Shown one piece after another: positions 54,673 to 63,646 of a DNA stretch of 64,000 nt (positions within the stretch are counted from its first letter, which is position 1; the number at the start of each line of letters is the position of its first letter). Made by a program: the position numbers and the translations under genes. The stretch comes from Kitasatospora cineracea. GTDB taxonomy: Bacteria > Actinomycetota > Actinomycetes > Streptomycetales > Streptomycetaceae. The stretch spans positions 5,803,306 through 5,867,305 of the forward strand of contig NZ_RJVJ01000001.1 of assembly GCF_003751605.1 (NCBI RefSeq), in the 5' to 3' direction. The notes beneath the pieces are model-generated. The model saw only the letters and a program-made list of their open reading frames with translations, did not search any database and was not told the origin of the DNA.

Positions 54673-54949
54673 CTCTGCCACTCCCCGCCGTAAAGGCTGT
54701 ACACCCCCCGGCATCAACTCGATGCCCAGCCACGGGCCGTACCTTACGTGCTGATCACGACAGGCCAGGCATCGTTCAAGCCCGACTCACGGCAGATCTC
54801 AAACGCGGTCTGAGAGGGATCCTTCCGAAGCCGACAGGTGAGCATGTTCAGCAGTAGGCGGTTGAGTACTTCTCGTTCTCCCTGGCTGATGTCGCTGCGG
54901 TGACATGATGCCGCGTCGGCTCGGTCGTGCTGCCGGCGGGGCGTCGAAG

Positions 54950-55196
54950 CGGCTGCTCAGGGCTTGCATCAGGGCTGTTCTGCGACGAACGAATCCGCGA
55001 GGCCTGCGCCAATGGCTGGCTCGGCGAAGTCGAAGGCCTCCAAGTCAGCTTCGATGCCGCGATGGCCAAGCTCAACAGCCTGAAGAACACCCCCACCGAC
55101 GGACGACCGCAACTGGTCAACCTCGGCATGCCCGTCTTCACCGACGACGCACCATCACCGCGTCCGGAGACGGGAGAGCCCGGACGCCAGGACTGA
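54950..55196 (+). pseudogene. C-terminal fragment of a recombinase/integrase-like protein
   Basis: The frame reads CDERIREACANGWLGEVEGL, FDAAMAKLNSLKN and QLVNLGMPVF. This is the coiled C-terminal tail I associate with large actinobacterial tyrosine recombinases. No catalytic region is present upstream. Identification is moderate. Confidence 0.45.
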
Positions 55197-55218
55197 CGGC
55201 TGTGCACCACCGGCACCC

Positions 55219-55245
55219 AGCGGCCCCGCCTCGGGCGGGGCCGCT
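55219..55245 (+). terminator. Perfect 12-bp hairpin terminator
   Basis: AGCGGCCCCGCC and GGCGGGGCCGCT form a 12-bp stem with a TCG loop, followed by a C/T-rich tail. It sits between the recombinase remnant and the convergent hypothetical gene. Confidence 0.85.
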
Positions 55246-55262
55246 CTCTTCTCCCGTCTCTG

Positions 55263-55640
55263 TTACCAGATGAGGACTCCGCCTCCTATCGCGCTCGCTC
55301 GCCTGGCGGCATCCTCGATGATCGCCAATCGTTCGGAGATCGCGCTCCTGTGCTCGTCGGTCGTTCGCACTGGTTCCGTATTCGCAACGATCCTCTCCAA
55401 GTTCTCGCGGAGCAGGAGGCACTCTCGCTGAAACGCAGGGACCTGCTCGGGTTCGACCTGCAGATCCGCATCGGCCAGGACCGGAAAGAAGATCGCTCCG
55501 AGTGCACGCACCACCTCCGCGCCCCAAACGCGAGTGCGCCAGCTCTCGAAGCCCGCAGCGTTCGAGGATCCCTCCGGGACTTCCTGCACCTGCCTTTCAC
55601 CATCTGCACCAACAACAAAGACATTTACCGACAGGCTCAT
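55263..55640 (-). CDS. Hypothetical protein
   Basis: A 125-residue cytoplasmic protein (SLSVNVFVVGADGERQVQEV, then FQRECLLLRENLERIVANTE, SERLAIIEDAARRASAIGGG). It has a helical coiled-coil-like C-terminal half. No family recognised. ATG start at 55640; good open frame with modest GC compared with its neighbours. Confidence 0.6.
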   Translation of the reverse strand: MSLSVNVFVVGADGERQVQEVPEGSSNAAGFESWRTRVWGAEVVRALGAIFFPVLADADLQVEPEQVPAFQRECLLLRENLERIVANTEPVRTTDEHRSAISERLAIIEDAARRASAIGGGVLIW

Positions 55641-56175
55641 GAGCGCAGTGGATCACAGCCTCGCCTGGAAAGTCCAAGGGATTCACGGCCATCGGGGGTG
55701 TAGGCAGGGCGGTCGGCGCATCGAATCCGAACCAGTGAAGTTCAGAGAAGCCCGCCCGACCACAAGATCGTCCGATTAGAAGTCATCTCATTTGGGCTTG
55801 TAGGCTGCTCGCGTGACGATCGTGGAGCGCTTGGTGCCGGACGAGTTGTGGGAGTTGTTCCAGCGGGTGGTGCCGGCGGCGCCGACTCGGCCGCAGGGCG
55901 GTGGCCGTCGGCGGCACGGGGACCGGGAGGTGCTGGCCGCGATCGTGTTCGTGGCCACCTCCGGGTGCACGTGGGCTCAGCTCCCGCCATGTTTCGGGCC
56001 GTCCGGGCCGACCGCGCACCGCCGGTTCGCCGAGTGGGCCGCGGCTCGGGTCTGGGCGAAGCTCTACCGCCTGGTCCTGGACGAGCTCGGCGCGCGGGGC
56101 GAGTCGGACTGGTCGCGGTGTGCGGTCGACTCGGTGAACATGCGGGCCCTGAAAAAGGTGCCCCTATGGCTTTCG

Positions 56176-57378
56176 TCAAGCGGCGGTGGCGGCCGGGGGT
56201 TGGTAGAGGGTGCCATCTCTGAGCATGGCGAAAAGCACATCGATGCGGCGTCGGGCGAGTGCGACGAGGGCGGCGACGTGGTGCTTGCCTTCGCGTCGTT
56301 TCCGGTCGTAGTAGGTGCGTGACTCCGGCTGGGACAGCGACGCGAACGCGGCCAGGTAGAAGGCCCGTTTGAGCTGCTTGTTGCCGCGCCGGGACGGGTG
56401 CTCGCCGCGGATGGAGGAGCCGGAGGCTCGGGTGACGGGTGCCAGGCCGGCGTAGGCGGCCAGGTGGCCGGAGGTCGGGAAGGCGCGGGCGTCGCCGACG
56501 TCGACGAGGATTCGGGCGGCGGTCCTGATCCCGATGCCGGGCATCGAGGTCAGGACCGGGGAAAGAGGGTGGGCCTCCAGCAGTTCCTCGATCCTCACAG
56601 CGAGGAGTTTGCGCTGTTCGAGCACGGAACTGAGTGAGCTGGCGAGGCTGGGGACGATCAAGGTGGCGGCCTCGGTGCCGGGGACGACGACACTCTGCTC
56701 GTCCAGGGCGGTGAAGATGTCTTCGACCAGGCGCTCGGCCATCCGCGGGGCCTTGGGCCGCAGCAGCGTGATCACTCTCCGCCGCCCGGCCTTCCTCAAC
56801 TGGGCCGGGGAGCCGTGGCGTTCGAGCAGGGCGAGGACGGCCGGGTGGTCGAGTCGTGGGCCCAGGACGCGCTCGAGCGATGGGTGGATCTGGGTGAGCA
56901 GGCCGCGCAGCCGGTTCTTGATCCTTGTCGACTCGCCGGCGAGGTCGTCGTCGAACCCGGCGATCATCTCCAATTCGGCAACGGTCTCGTCGCTGGGCGC
57001 CAGGTCGCGCAGGGTGTGCGGCATGGCGCGGGCGGCGTCCGCGATGACGTGCGCGTCGCGCGCGTCGGTCTTCGCCTCGCCCGGATAGAGGTCGGCGATC
57101 CGGCGCATGGTCAGGCCGGGCAGGTAGGCGATGCGACAGCCGGCGTCGCGGGCGACGGCCAGCGGAAGGGCTCCGACGGTGGCCGGCTGGTCGACCACCA
57201 CCAGCATCGTCCCGTGCTTGGCCTGCAGTTTCGTGAACAGCTCACGCAGCCTGGGCTCGCTGTTGGGCAGTGCCTTGTCGAAGACCTTCTTGCCGGCCGG
57301 CGTGAGCGCGGTGGCATGATGTTCGCCCTTGCCGACGTCCAGGCCGAGATAGAGGTCTGTGCCATCGCTGCTGGTCAA
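56176..57378 (-). CDS. IS110-family transposase
   Basis: A 400-residue DEDD recombinase. The N-terminal RuvC-like domain contains LYLGLDVGKGEHHATAL, MLVVVDQPATVGALPLAVAR and KTDARDAHVIADAARAM. The C-terminal transposase-20 domain contains LTSMPGIGIRTAARILVDVG and HLAAYAGLAPVTRASGSS, with the likely catalytic serine. The start is TTG 57378 with GGGGAGGGG upstream; no ATG is better placed. It looks intact. Confidence 0.92.
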   Translation of the reverse strand: MTSSDGTDLYLGLDVGKGEHHATALTPAGKKVFDKALPNSEPRLRELFTKLQAKHGTMLVVVDQPATVGALPLAVARDAGCRIAYLPGLTMRRIADLYPGEAKTDARDAHVIADAARAMPHTLRDLAPSDETVAELEMIAGFDDDLAGESTRIKNRLRGLLTQIHPSLERVLGPRLDHPAVLALLERHGSPAQLRKAGRRRVITLLRPKAPRMAERLVEDIFTALDEQSVVVPGTEAATLIVPSLASSLSSVLEQRKLLAVRIEELLEAHPLSPVLTSMPGIGIRTAARILVDVGDARAFPTSGHLAAYAGLAPVTRASGSSIRGEHPSRRGNKQLKRAFYLAAFASLSQPESRTYYDRKRREGKHHVAALVALARRRIDVLFAMLRDGTLYQPPAATAA

Positions 57379-57600
57379 CTGCCCCTCCCCAGGTCTCGCT
57401 CTCCCCGGCCCTGCGGCATCGGCGTGCCGGCATCCACGTTACGGAGAGCCTGCCTCACCCAGGTGCGGGATCGGCGCTCAAGCCCCTCATCAGCGGTCTG
57501 CCGACGCCTCCGAGCCCGGTGACACCACCTTTTCGATCATGCTCGACGAGGGATCTCAGTCATGCCGGGCCGGGAGGCCGGGAACCCCATTGCGGGGCCA
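57379..57600 (-). ncRNA. Putative bridge RNA region of the IS110 element
   Basis: About 220 bases between the transposase start and the element end, with no ORF. IS110-group elements encode a structured bridge RNA in this position that specifies target and donor. Several short inverted repeats are visible, but no structure was computed. The call is from position only. Confidence 0.35.
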
Positions 57601-58161
57601 CGAAGAAGGTAACGGGATCTGACGGGTCCGAATCCTGTCGATCGGGGCAAGTTCGGGTCGAAGATCCACTTGATCACGGAACGTACCGGTCTGCCCATCT
57701 CCCTGGCGATCTCCGGGGCCGATCTGCACGACAGCCAGGCCCTGGTCCCGCTCGTCGAGGCGATCCCGCCGATCCGCTCCCGCCGCGGCCCCCGGCGGCG
57801 CCGGCCCGGCAAGCTGCACGGCGACAAAGCCTACGACCACCGCTTCATCCGCTCCTACCTGCGGCGCCGGCAGATCGCGCATCGCATCGCCCGCCGTGGC
57901 ATCGAGTCCTCGACCCGCCTCGGCCGGCACCGCTGGGTGATCGAGCGGACCGTCGCCTGGCTCGGCGTCTTCCGCCGGCTCCACCGCCGCTACGAGCGCA
58001 AGGGCACCCACTTCGCAGCCTTCGCTACCATCGCCGCCACCCTCATCTGCCACCGCAGAATCACCAAATGAGATGACTTCTAACCCCGACCCGATCCCGG
58101 CCGACAGCGCCTGCTGCTCCCGGTTCAGGCGCCGAAGCCAGCCCGCTGCACCGCGATCCAC

Positions 58162-58419
58162 CTATGCAGCCACGCATCGGGTGCCGGGTCTGGCCAGGGT
58201 GCGCTGCGGGGCGGCGGTCCACTGGCCGATCGTCGTGTACGGGCGCATACCGGCCGGCACCGCGCAGGAGGCGGTCAGCAGCATGCTCACGAACGGGCGG
58301 TGCAGTCCGCGGCGGCGTGGGTCCGGCAGCCTGATCAACCGTTCGTCCACCGACAGCCCCGGCAATCCCTCCAGGGCGGGCGACTTCACGAGGCATGGCA
58401 CGGCAGGCTGGCGGTGCAC
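58162..58419 (-). pseudogene. ISAs1-family transposase N-terminal fragment
   Basis: The minus strand reads DERLIRLPDPRRRGLHRPFV, SMLLTASCAVPAGMRPYTTI and GQWTAAPQ. This is the N-terminal DDE_Tnp_1-associated domain of ISAs1-family transposases (LPDPR...RH, AVCAVLAGAR...IGEW). Only this part is present. The rest of 58081-58704 shows nothing recognisable. Confidence 0.65.
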
Positions 58420-58704
58420 CGAAACTCCGGAAGCCGTAAGCGACTTGGGAAGGCCACCTGCCCCAACGGAGCTTCGTTGCGTTGGACACGCGGCTCACGG
58501 CCAGGCTTCCGAGCAGCAGACCTACAAGATCACCCGACTTTGCAACAGCCCTGCCAGCCTGGCCGAGCGCAAGGCCACCGGGTCTGCAGCACCTGCATCA
58601 CAGCCGCGTCCCCGGGCGTTGCCCAGCGGTGACAGAGCCCATATGAGACGCACATACTTCACGGGCACGTTGCACGGGTGGTTACCGAGTGAAGCGGGGT
58701 GGGG

Positions 58705-59397
58705 ATGGCGCGCGTACTGCTCGTCGAGGATGACGACGGGCTCCGCGAGGCACTGGGTCTGGCGCTGTCGAGCCTGGGACACGAGGTCCTCGGCGCACCG
58801 AACGGTCCTGTAGCGCTGGAAAGGCTGGCGGCCGGCCGAGACGTCGAGTGCGTGGTGCTGGACGTGATGATGCCGCAGATGGACGGGTTCGAGGTCTGTC
58901 GAGGGATCCGGAGGCTCGGCCAGACCCCGGTCATCATGCTCACGGCCCGCTCGGAGCCGATCGACATCGTCGCCGGCCTGGAGTGCGGGGCGGACGACTA
59001 CGTCGCCAAACCGGTGGAGCCGCGGGTCCTCGATGCCCGGATCAAAGCGGTGCTCCGGCGAGTGACTCCGACCGCCGAACCGGAAGGCGAGGCGAGCGTC
59101 GTGGACCTGGGGTCGGTACGCGTGGACACCCGCGCGATGACCGTCACCAAGTACGGTGCGCCCGTGGAACTGACCCCGACCGAGCTACGTCTGCTGCTGG
59201 AATTCGCCCTTCACCCCGGGCAGGTCCTGACCCGGCAGGTGCTTCTGGACAGGGTCTGGGACTACGGGTATCTCGGTGACTCGCGCATCGTTGATGCGTG
59301 CGTCTGGCGCCTGCGGGCGAAGACCGAGGACGACCCGGCCCGGCCCTCGTTGATCGCCACCGTGCGCGGGGTCGGCTACCGGTTGGACCTGCCGTGA
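58705..59397 (+). CDS. OmpR-family response regulator
   Basis: A 230-residue regulator. The receiver domain has acidic pocket residues in VLLVEDDDGL, the phospho-acceptor Asp in CVVLDVMMPQMDG and Lys in DDYVAKPV. The winged-helix output domain is at ~130-230 (LTPTELRLLLEFALHPGQVL, LIATVRGVGYRL). Overall it resembles CseB of the cell-envelope stress system. The stop overlaps the kinase start (GTGA). A GTG at 58699 is an alternative start. Confidence 0.93.
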   Translation: MARVLLVEDDDGLREALGLALSSLGHEVLGAPNGPVALERLAAGRDVECVVLDVMMPQMDGFEVCRGIRRLGQTPVIMLTARSEPIDIVAGLECGADDYVAKPVEPRVLDARIKAVLRRVTPTAEPEGEASVVDLGSVRVDTRAMTVTKYGAPVELTPTELRLLLEFALHPGQVLTRQVLLDRVWDYGYLGDSRIVDACVWRLRAKTEDDPARPSLIATVRGVGYRLDLP

Positions 59398-60905
59398 CCG
59401 GCCGTCTCGGACTGCGCGGCCGTATCACCGTCACAGTGCTGCTCGCGCTGCTGCTGCCCTCGGTGCTCCTTTCCCTGCTCAGCTACCGCGCGCTGCGAGA
59501 GCGCGCCGAGCAGGACTTCCGCGCTCGGGTGCTGTCCAGCGCGCTGTCGGACTTCACCTCGGCGGCCAACTCCATCCGGGCCCAGGTCAAACCGAACGCC
59601 CTGCTCAGCGCCCACGAAGCACTTGCCGTACGAAAGTTCAACACGTACGTGGTGTACGCCATGAAGCCGGACCCGAGCGGCACCGGGTACACGGCCCCCG
59701 ACCCGAACGAGCTGCCAGGCCCCGACCAGGATCCGAAGACCTGGCCCGGCCTCAAGGCCACCAGCGTGTCCGACGCGAGCGTCGAGCAGATCTCCTCCAC
59801 CCCCCTCAGAGCGTTCCTGAAGACCGGCGACCACCCGTTGCTGTTGGACGAGCGGGACCTGGTTCTCGTACACCCCGCGGGCAAGCCCTGGCTGGTCGTC
59901 GGTGCCGTCGTGGGCAGTCAGGGAACGAGCGACCGGTACCCCGGCGCGCCCGTCGTAGCAGTCGAGTACCACTCGCTCCAACCGGTCGACGATGAGGCGA
60001 GCGCCGATCTGCGCAGCCTCTTTCTGGTCTCCGCGGCCACGGTGGTGACTGGCGCCCTGCTCGCCTGGCTCGTCGCCGGCCGGGTCCAACGACCCGTCGC
60101 TGCCGCCAGCGCGGCCGCACGCGCACTCGGCGCTGGAGACCTGACAGCCCGCCTTCCAGTGTCCGGCCATGATGAACTCTCCGATCTGAGTTCCTCGTTC
60201 AACCAGATGGCCGACCACCTGGCCAAGACGATCGACCAACTTACCCGGCACCAGGCACGCCAGCGGCAGTTCGTCGCGGACGTGAGCCATGAGCTGCGCA
60301 CACCCACCGCCTCACTCCTGGCAGCGGCGACCGCGCTGGAGCACCCCGTCACCAGAGACAGCGCCGCGACGCTGATCGCCCCCCAACTGCGGCGGCTGGC
60401 CGCGCTGACCGAGGATCTGCTGGAGATCTCGCACATGGATGCGGGCGAGGCCACCGTGGTCCTGCAGCCGCTCGACCTCGCCGACCTGGTCGCCGACGCC
60501 GTCGCCCACAGTGAATCACCGGAGTCGGTGACCGTCCGAACCGCGGGCGACACCAGCGCCCACGTCGATCCGCGCCGGATGCACACCGTCATCACCAACC
60601 TGGTGTCCAACGCGCTATGTCACGGCGCCGCACCGGTCAAGGTGACGGTCCACGAGGTGGAAGATAGCGTTGTCGTCCGTGTCGCCGACTCCGGGCCCGG
60701 CGTACCCGAGGAACTGCACGAACGGGTCTTCGATCGCTTCGTACGGGCCGATCCGGCACGCGCTTCCGGCCACGGCGGCCTGGGCAGCACCAGCAACGGG
60801 CTCGGACTGGCGATCGCCCGGGAGAACGCGCGGCTGCACCACGCCACACTGACCCTCACCAACGAGCCGGGCGCCGTGTTCACACTGACCGTACCGAAAC
60901 GATGA
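59394..60905 (+). CDS. Sensor histidine kinase
   Basis: A 503-residue kinase with a first membrane helix (ITVTVLLALLLPSVLLSLLS), an extracytoplasmic sensor (~40-210), a second helix (LFLVSAATVVTGALLAWLVA) and HAMP. The DHp domain with phospho-accepting His lies in FVADVSHELRTPTASLL. The ATPase domain has the N box NLVSNALCHGA, G1 VADSGPGVPEEL and G2 SNGLGLAIAREN. CseC-like in size and order. Translationally coupled to the regulator gene. Confidence 0.93.
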   Translation: MTGRLGLRGRITVTVLLALLLPSVLLSLLSYRALRERAEQDFRARVLSSALSDFTSAANSIRAQVKPNALLSAHEALAVRKFNTYVVYAMKPDPSGTGYTAPDPNELPGPDQDPKTWPGLKATSVSDASVEQISSTPLRAFLKTGDHPLLLDERDLVLVHPAGKPWLVVGAVVGSQGTSDRYPGAPVVAVEYHSLQPVDDEASADLRSLFLVSAATVVTGALLAWLVAGRVQRPVAAASAAARALGAGDLTARLPVSGHDELSDLSSSFNQMADHLAKTIDQLTRHQARQRQFVADVSHELRTPTASLLAAATALEHPVTRDSAATLIAPQLRRLAALTEDLLEISHMDAGEATVVLQPLDLADLVADAVAHSESPESVTVRTAGDTSAHVDPRRMHTVITNLVSNALCHGAAPVKVTVHEVEDSVVVRVADSGPGVPEELHERVFDRFVRADPARASGHGGLGSTSNGLGLAIARENARLHHATLTLTNEPGAVFTLTVPKR

Positions 60906-61016
60906 CAGGCCGGTTTCCGGGACCGGTCCACGTCACGGGAACCGCATACGCAACCACGACCACGCACACACACGGCGGTGACAACCTGAACAAGCCGCGC
61001 GACCAGCCTGCCCTGG

Positions 61017-62456
61017 GTGACCACGCGAACACCGCTCACCCACCCGCGCCCCGCCGCAGCCCCTGCCCGGCCCCCACACCCACCCCGAAACCGGCGAGGT
61101 GCGGCAACTGCCCTGGGCAGCGCCTTCCTGCTGGCCTACCTGACACTGTCACTGCGCCGCTACGACCACTTCGGCTCCGGCGTGGACCTCGCCATCTTCG
61201 GGCAGGCCGTCAAACACCTCGCCGCAGGCCAGGCCCCGGTAGTGGATCTCAAAGCTCCCGGCTTCCTGGCATTCGGTGATCACTTCGACCCCATCATCGC
61301 CCTCGCAGCCCCGTTCTACCGCATCTGGCCCGACACCCGGGTCTTACTCTGCATCCAGGCGCTGCTCGTAGCGGTGGCTGTCGTCATCATCGCCGACATC
61401 GCGACAACCGCGCTCGGCCGGTGGCGAGGACTGTCGGCCGCCGCGGCGTTCGGAACGTCGGTCGGCGTCCAGAACGCCGTGGACTTCGACTTCCACGAAA
61501 TTGCCTTCGCGGCACCCCTGCTGGCGCTCGCCCTTCGGGCCCACCTACTCGGCCGATGGCGCCAGTGCGCCGCCCTCACGGCCGGACTCCTGCTGGTCAA
61601 GGAGGACTCCGCCTTCATCATGCTCGGCATCGCCATCGCCCTGGCCATACGAGGACGCCGCGCCCTGGCGGCCGGGCTGGCGGCCTGGGCAGTAGTCGGC
61701 CTCGCAATAGTTCTTGCGATCGTCATCCCGTCCCTGAGCTACTGGCATCGCTACACCTACGCGCCGCAAGCCAAGGGCCCATGGACGTTCTTCACGGCTG
61801 GCGCCCACAGCCTCGGCACCAGCCTGGTTACCGATGGCACCGCGTCACGGACTCTTGTTCTTCTACTGGCAGGCGCAGGAGTTATCGGGGCACGCTCCCC
61901 ACTGATTTGGGCCGTCCTGATCCCCTTCCTCGCACGAGCCGCGAACACCAACCCCGCGTACTGGGGACCGGGCTTCCACTACAACCTGCTGATCGAGGTG
62001 GCCCTCTTCGCCGCCCTCGTAGATGCGCTACGGCACCGCTCCCGAGCCGAGCCCGTAGTCTGGGCACTGATCGCCTGGATGACGGCTGCTGCCCTTGCCT
62101 GTGGGCCACTCGCCACCGTCATCTCCTCACACGATGACTGTTCCCGCTGCCGCGCCGCGCACACGGCGTTGGCCGTGATCCCGGACGGCGCGACGGTCGC
62201 CGCCGACACCTACCTTCTCCCGCACCTCGTCGACCACACCACGGGCTACCTGCTCACCCCTGAATTCACCGACTCGACCGGGCATCCCCTCACACCGGAC
62301 TGGGTGGTGCTCGACGAACAGACCTCCACATATGGAGACCCGTCATGGGTACCCGCGCTCACTCGTCGTCTTGCGTCCATCTATGAAGAGGTCTCGGCCC
62401 GAGACGGATACGTCGTGCTGCACCGCAGGGTGGCTTTACTGGTCATTTCAGAATGA
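61017..62456 (+). CDS. DUF2079 polytopic membrane protein
   Basis: A 479-residue membrane protein with ~10 helices and DUF2079 motifs YDHFGSGVDLAIFGQAVKH, APGFLAFGDHFDPIIALAAP and DFDFHEIAFAAPLLALALR, plus DSAFIMLGIAIALA. DUF2079 proteins resemble GT-C glycosyltransferases and may modify envelope glycans. GTG 61017 was chosen. It follows the two-component pair and could be one of its targets. The last residues lie against a transposase remnant, so the C-terminus may have changed. Confidence 0.85.
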   Translation: MTTRTPLTHPRPAAAPARPPHPPRNRRGAATALGSAFLLAYLTLSLRRYDHFGSGVDLAIFGQAVKHLAAGQAPVVDLKAPGFLAFGDHFDPIIALAAPFYRIWPDTRVLLCIQALLVAVAVVIIADIATTALGRWRGLSAAAAFGTSVGVQNAVDFDFHEIAFAAPLLALALRAHLLGRWRQCAALTAGLLLVKEDSAFIMLGIAIALAIRGRRALAAGLAAWAVVGLAIVLAIVIPSLSYWHRYTYAPQAKGPWTFFTAGAHSLGTSLVTDGTASRTLVLLLAGAGVIGARSPLIWAVLIPFLARAANTNPAYWGPGFHYNLLIEVALFAALVDALRHRSRAEPVVWALIAWMTAAALACGPLATVISSHDDCSRCRAAHTALAVIPDGATVAADTYLLPHLVDHTTGYLLTPEFTDSTGHPLTPDWVVLDEQTSTYGDPSWVPALTRRLASIYEEVSARDGYVVLHRRVALLVISE

Positions 62457-62740
62457 GATTCGGAGCTTTCTCAGGCAGATGCTGCAGACGAGTTGAAGCA
62501 GGCTCAGGTGGAGGTCAGTGCGTATCTCGTACCGGATTCGCAGGCGCTTGAACTGGTGCAGCCAGGCGAAGGTTCGTTCGACGACCCAACGGGTCTTGCC
62601 GAGCCCGGAGCCGTGGGCGATACCTCGCCGGGCGATCCTGGAGGTGATGACGCGGCGCTGGAGGATGCTGCGGTACTTGCCGTAGTCGTAGCTGCGGTCG
62701 GCGAAGAGCCTGCGCGGCCTGACCAACGACTCGGGCCCCG
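62448..62740 (-). pseudogene. IS transposase C-terminal fragment
   Basis: The minus strand reads RPRRLFADRSYDYGKYRSIL, VITSRIARRGIAHGSGLGKT and RWVVERTFAWLHQFKRLRIR, the C-terminal DDE half of an IS5-like transposase with the final Glu. Upstream sequence of the gene is missing beyond ~62740. The stop overlaps the 3' end of the DUF2079 gene. Confidence 0.8.
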
Positions 62741-62906
62741 CCCGGTCACCGGCCCCGACTGCCGGCCGGAGCCGTCACCGCTCTTCGCCCCGATTCCCGG
62801 CGCAACAGTCATGGCAGGGCCCCCACCCCATACTTGACCCGTGATCATCTCCGCCCACTGCCCTGTGGCAGGCTGACCGCGACCTCCCCCTGACCCAGGA
62901 GGCCGC

Positions 62907-63281
62907 GTGTCCGAGCAGGACCCCACCACCACGTTCCACCTCACCTCCCTGCACACCCCCACCCCCGCCCGCATCCTGCGCCTGCACGGCGAACTGGACT
63001 ACGCCGCCAGCCCCCACCTGCGCCGCGCGCTGAGCGACGAGATCGCAGCCCGCCCGCCCCTGCTGGTCCTGGACCTGTCCGACCTGCTGTTCTGCGACTC
63101 CAGCGGCCTCAACGAACTCCTGCGGGCCCGGCGCAACCGGCACGGCGTCCCCCTCGTGCTGGCCGCCCCCGGCCCCCAGTTCCGGCGGCTGCTCGAAGTC
63201 ACCCAGACCGACCAGGTGTTCGTCATCACCGACACCGTCCCCGCCGCCCTCGCCTACCACGAACTGGACACTCCCCAGTAA
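62907..63281 (+). CDS. STAS-domain anti-sigma factor antagonist
   Basis: A 124-residue STAS protein (RILRLHGELDYAASPHLRRA, VLDLSDLLFCDSSGLNELLR) with the phosphorylatable serine in CDSSGL. Such proteins bind anti-sigma kinases. GTG 62907 has AGGAGG upstream. It is distinct from the STAS protein at 7134-7517. Confidence 0.9.
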   Translation: MSEQDPTTTFHLTSLHTPTPARILRLHGELDYAASPHLRRALSDEIAARPPLLVLDLSDLLFCDSSGLNELLRARRNRHGVPLVLAAPGPQFRRLLEVTQTDQVFVITDTVPAALAYHELDTPQ

Positions 63282-63393
63282 CCCGGGACACCCCGTCCGC
63301 TCGCCAACCACGGTCCTGCCCCCACCCGCCGCCCTGACGACCTCCATCACCCCCTCACCGGCGGCCCGTCCGGCCCCCTCGACGATCTGCGAG

Positions 63394-63600
63394 ATGTCCA
63401 CCGGCCGTATCGCCACCCGCGACGTCGCCGGCCTGATCGACGACGGCCGCATCCCCGACTGGCACACCGTCCGCCACGTCGTCATCGTCCTGCGCGGCCA
63501 GCCGGCCGCGGTCGAAGCGCTCTGGGCCCGCGCCCGCTCCACCTGGAGCCACGCCGCGAAGACCAGCTCCACCCGGATCCCGCTGGGCGCCCTCGGCTGA
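63394..63600 (+). CDS. Short hypothetical protein
   Basis: A 68-residue ORF (TGRIATRDVAGLIDDGRIPD, VIVLRGQPAAVEALWARARS). The LRGQPAAVEALWARA segment resembles a tail seen in actinobacterial HTH or NACHT-associated proteins. It could be a remnant or a small gene. Weak start context. Confidence 0.4.
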   Translation: MSTGRIATRDVAGLIDDGRIPDWHTVRHVVIVLRGQPAAVEALWARARSTWSHAAKTSSTRIPLGALG

Positions 63601-63646
63601 CCCCGCACCGCCCCTGCCCCGAACACCGCCACCGGAAGGAGAGACC

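Larger units (their letters stand above)
53088..54816 (+). mobile_element. IS5-type unit with terminal repeats enclosing a transposase and a passenger gene
   Basis: A 29-bp sequence at 53088-53116 recurs inverted at 54788-54816 with two mismatches (shared core TTTGAGATCTGCCGTG). Between the repeats lie a transposase and a convergent SMI1/KNR4-like gene, giving 1.73 kb. No clear target duplication was seen. It could be an IS carrying cargo, or the ends of two elements. Confidence 0.6.
56159..57614 (-). mobile_element. IS110-family insertion sequence
   Basis: About 1456 bases inserted into the IS5-type element. Short inverted ends GTGCCCCTATGG (56158-56169) and CCATTGCGGGGCCAC (57587-57601) are visible. 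The transposase gene stops close to one end, while ~235 non-coding bases separate its start from the other end. That position matches the guide (bridge) RNA region of IS110 elements. Confidence 0.8.
55813..58071 (+). pseudogene. IS5-family transposase orfA/orfB, split by IS110 element
   Basis: orfA (from GTG 55813, TIVERLVPDELWELFQRVVP; full-length to NMRALKK at ~56157) is intact, unlike in copy 1. The insertion lies in the A/G slippery run where orfA would shift into orfB. orfB resumes at ~57618 (FGSKIHLITERTGLPISLAI, GDKAYDHRFIRSYLRRRQ, RHRWVIERTVAWLGVF). Confidence 0.87.
55779..58080 (+). mobile_element. IS5-family (two-frame) element, copy 2, interrupted by IS110
   Basis: Ends GAAGTCATCTCATTTGGG (left) and CCAAATGAGATGACTTC (right) match the element at 43781. 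The flanking triplets are TTA and TAA, not a perfect duplication. The element is split by an IS110-family insertion at ~56159-57614. Joining the outer parts restores CTGAAAAAGGGGATCTG, corresponding to copy 1. Confidence 0.87.
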
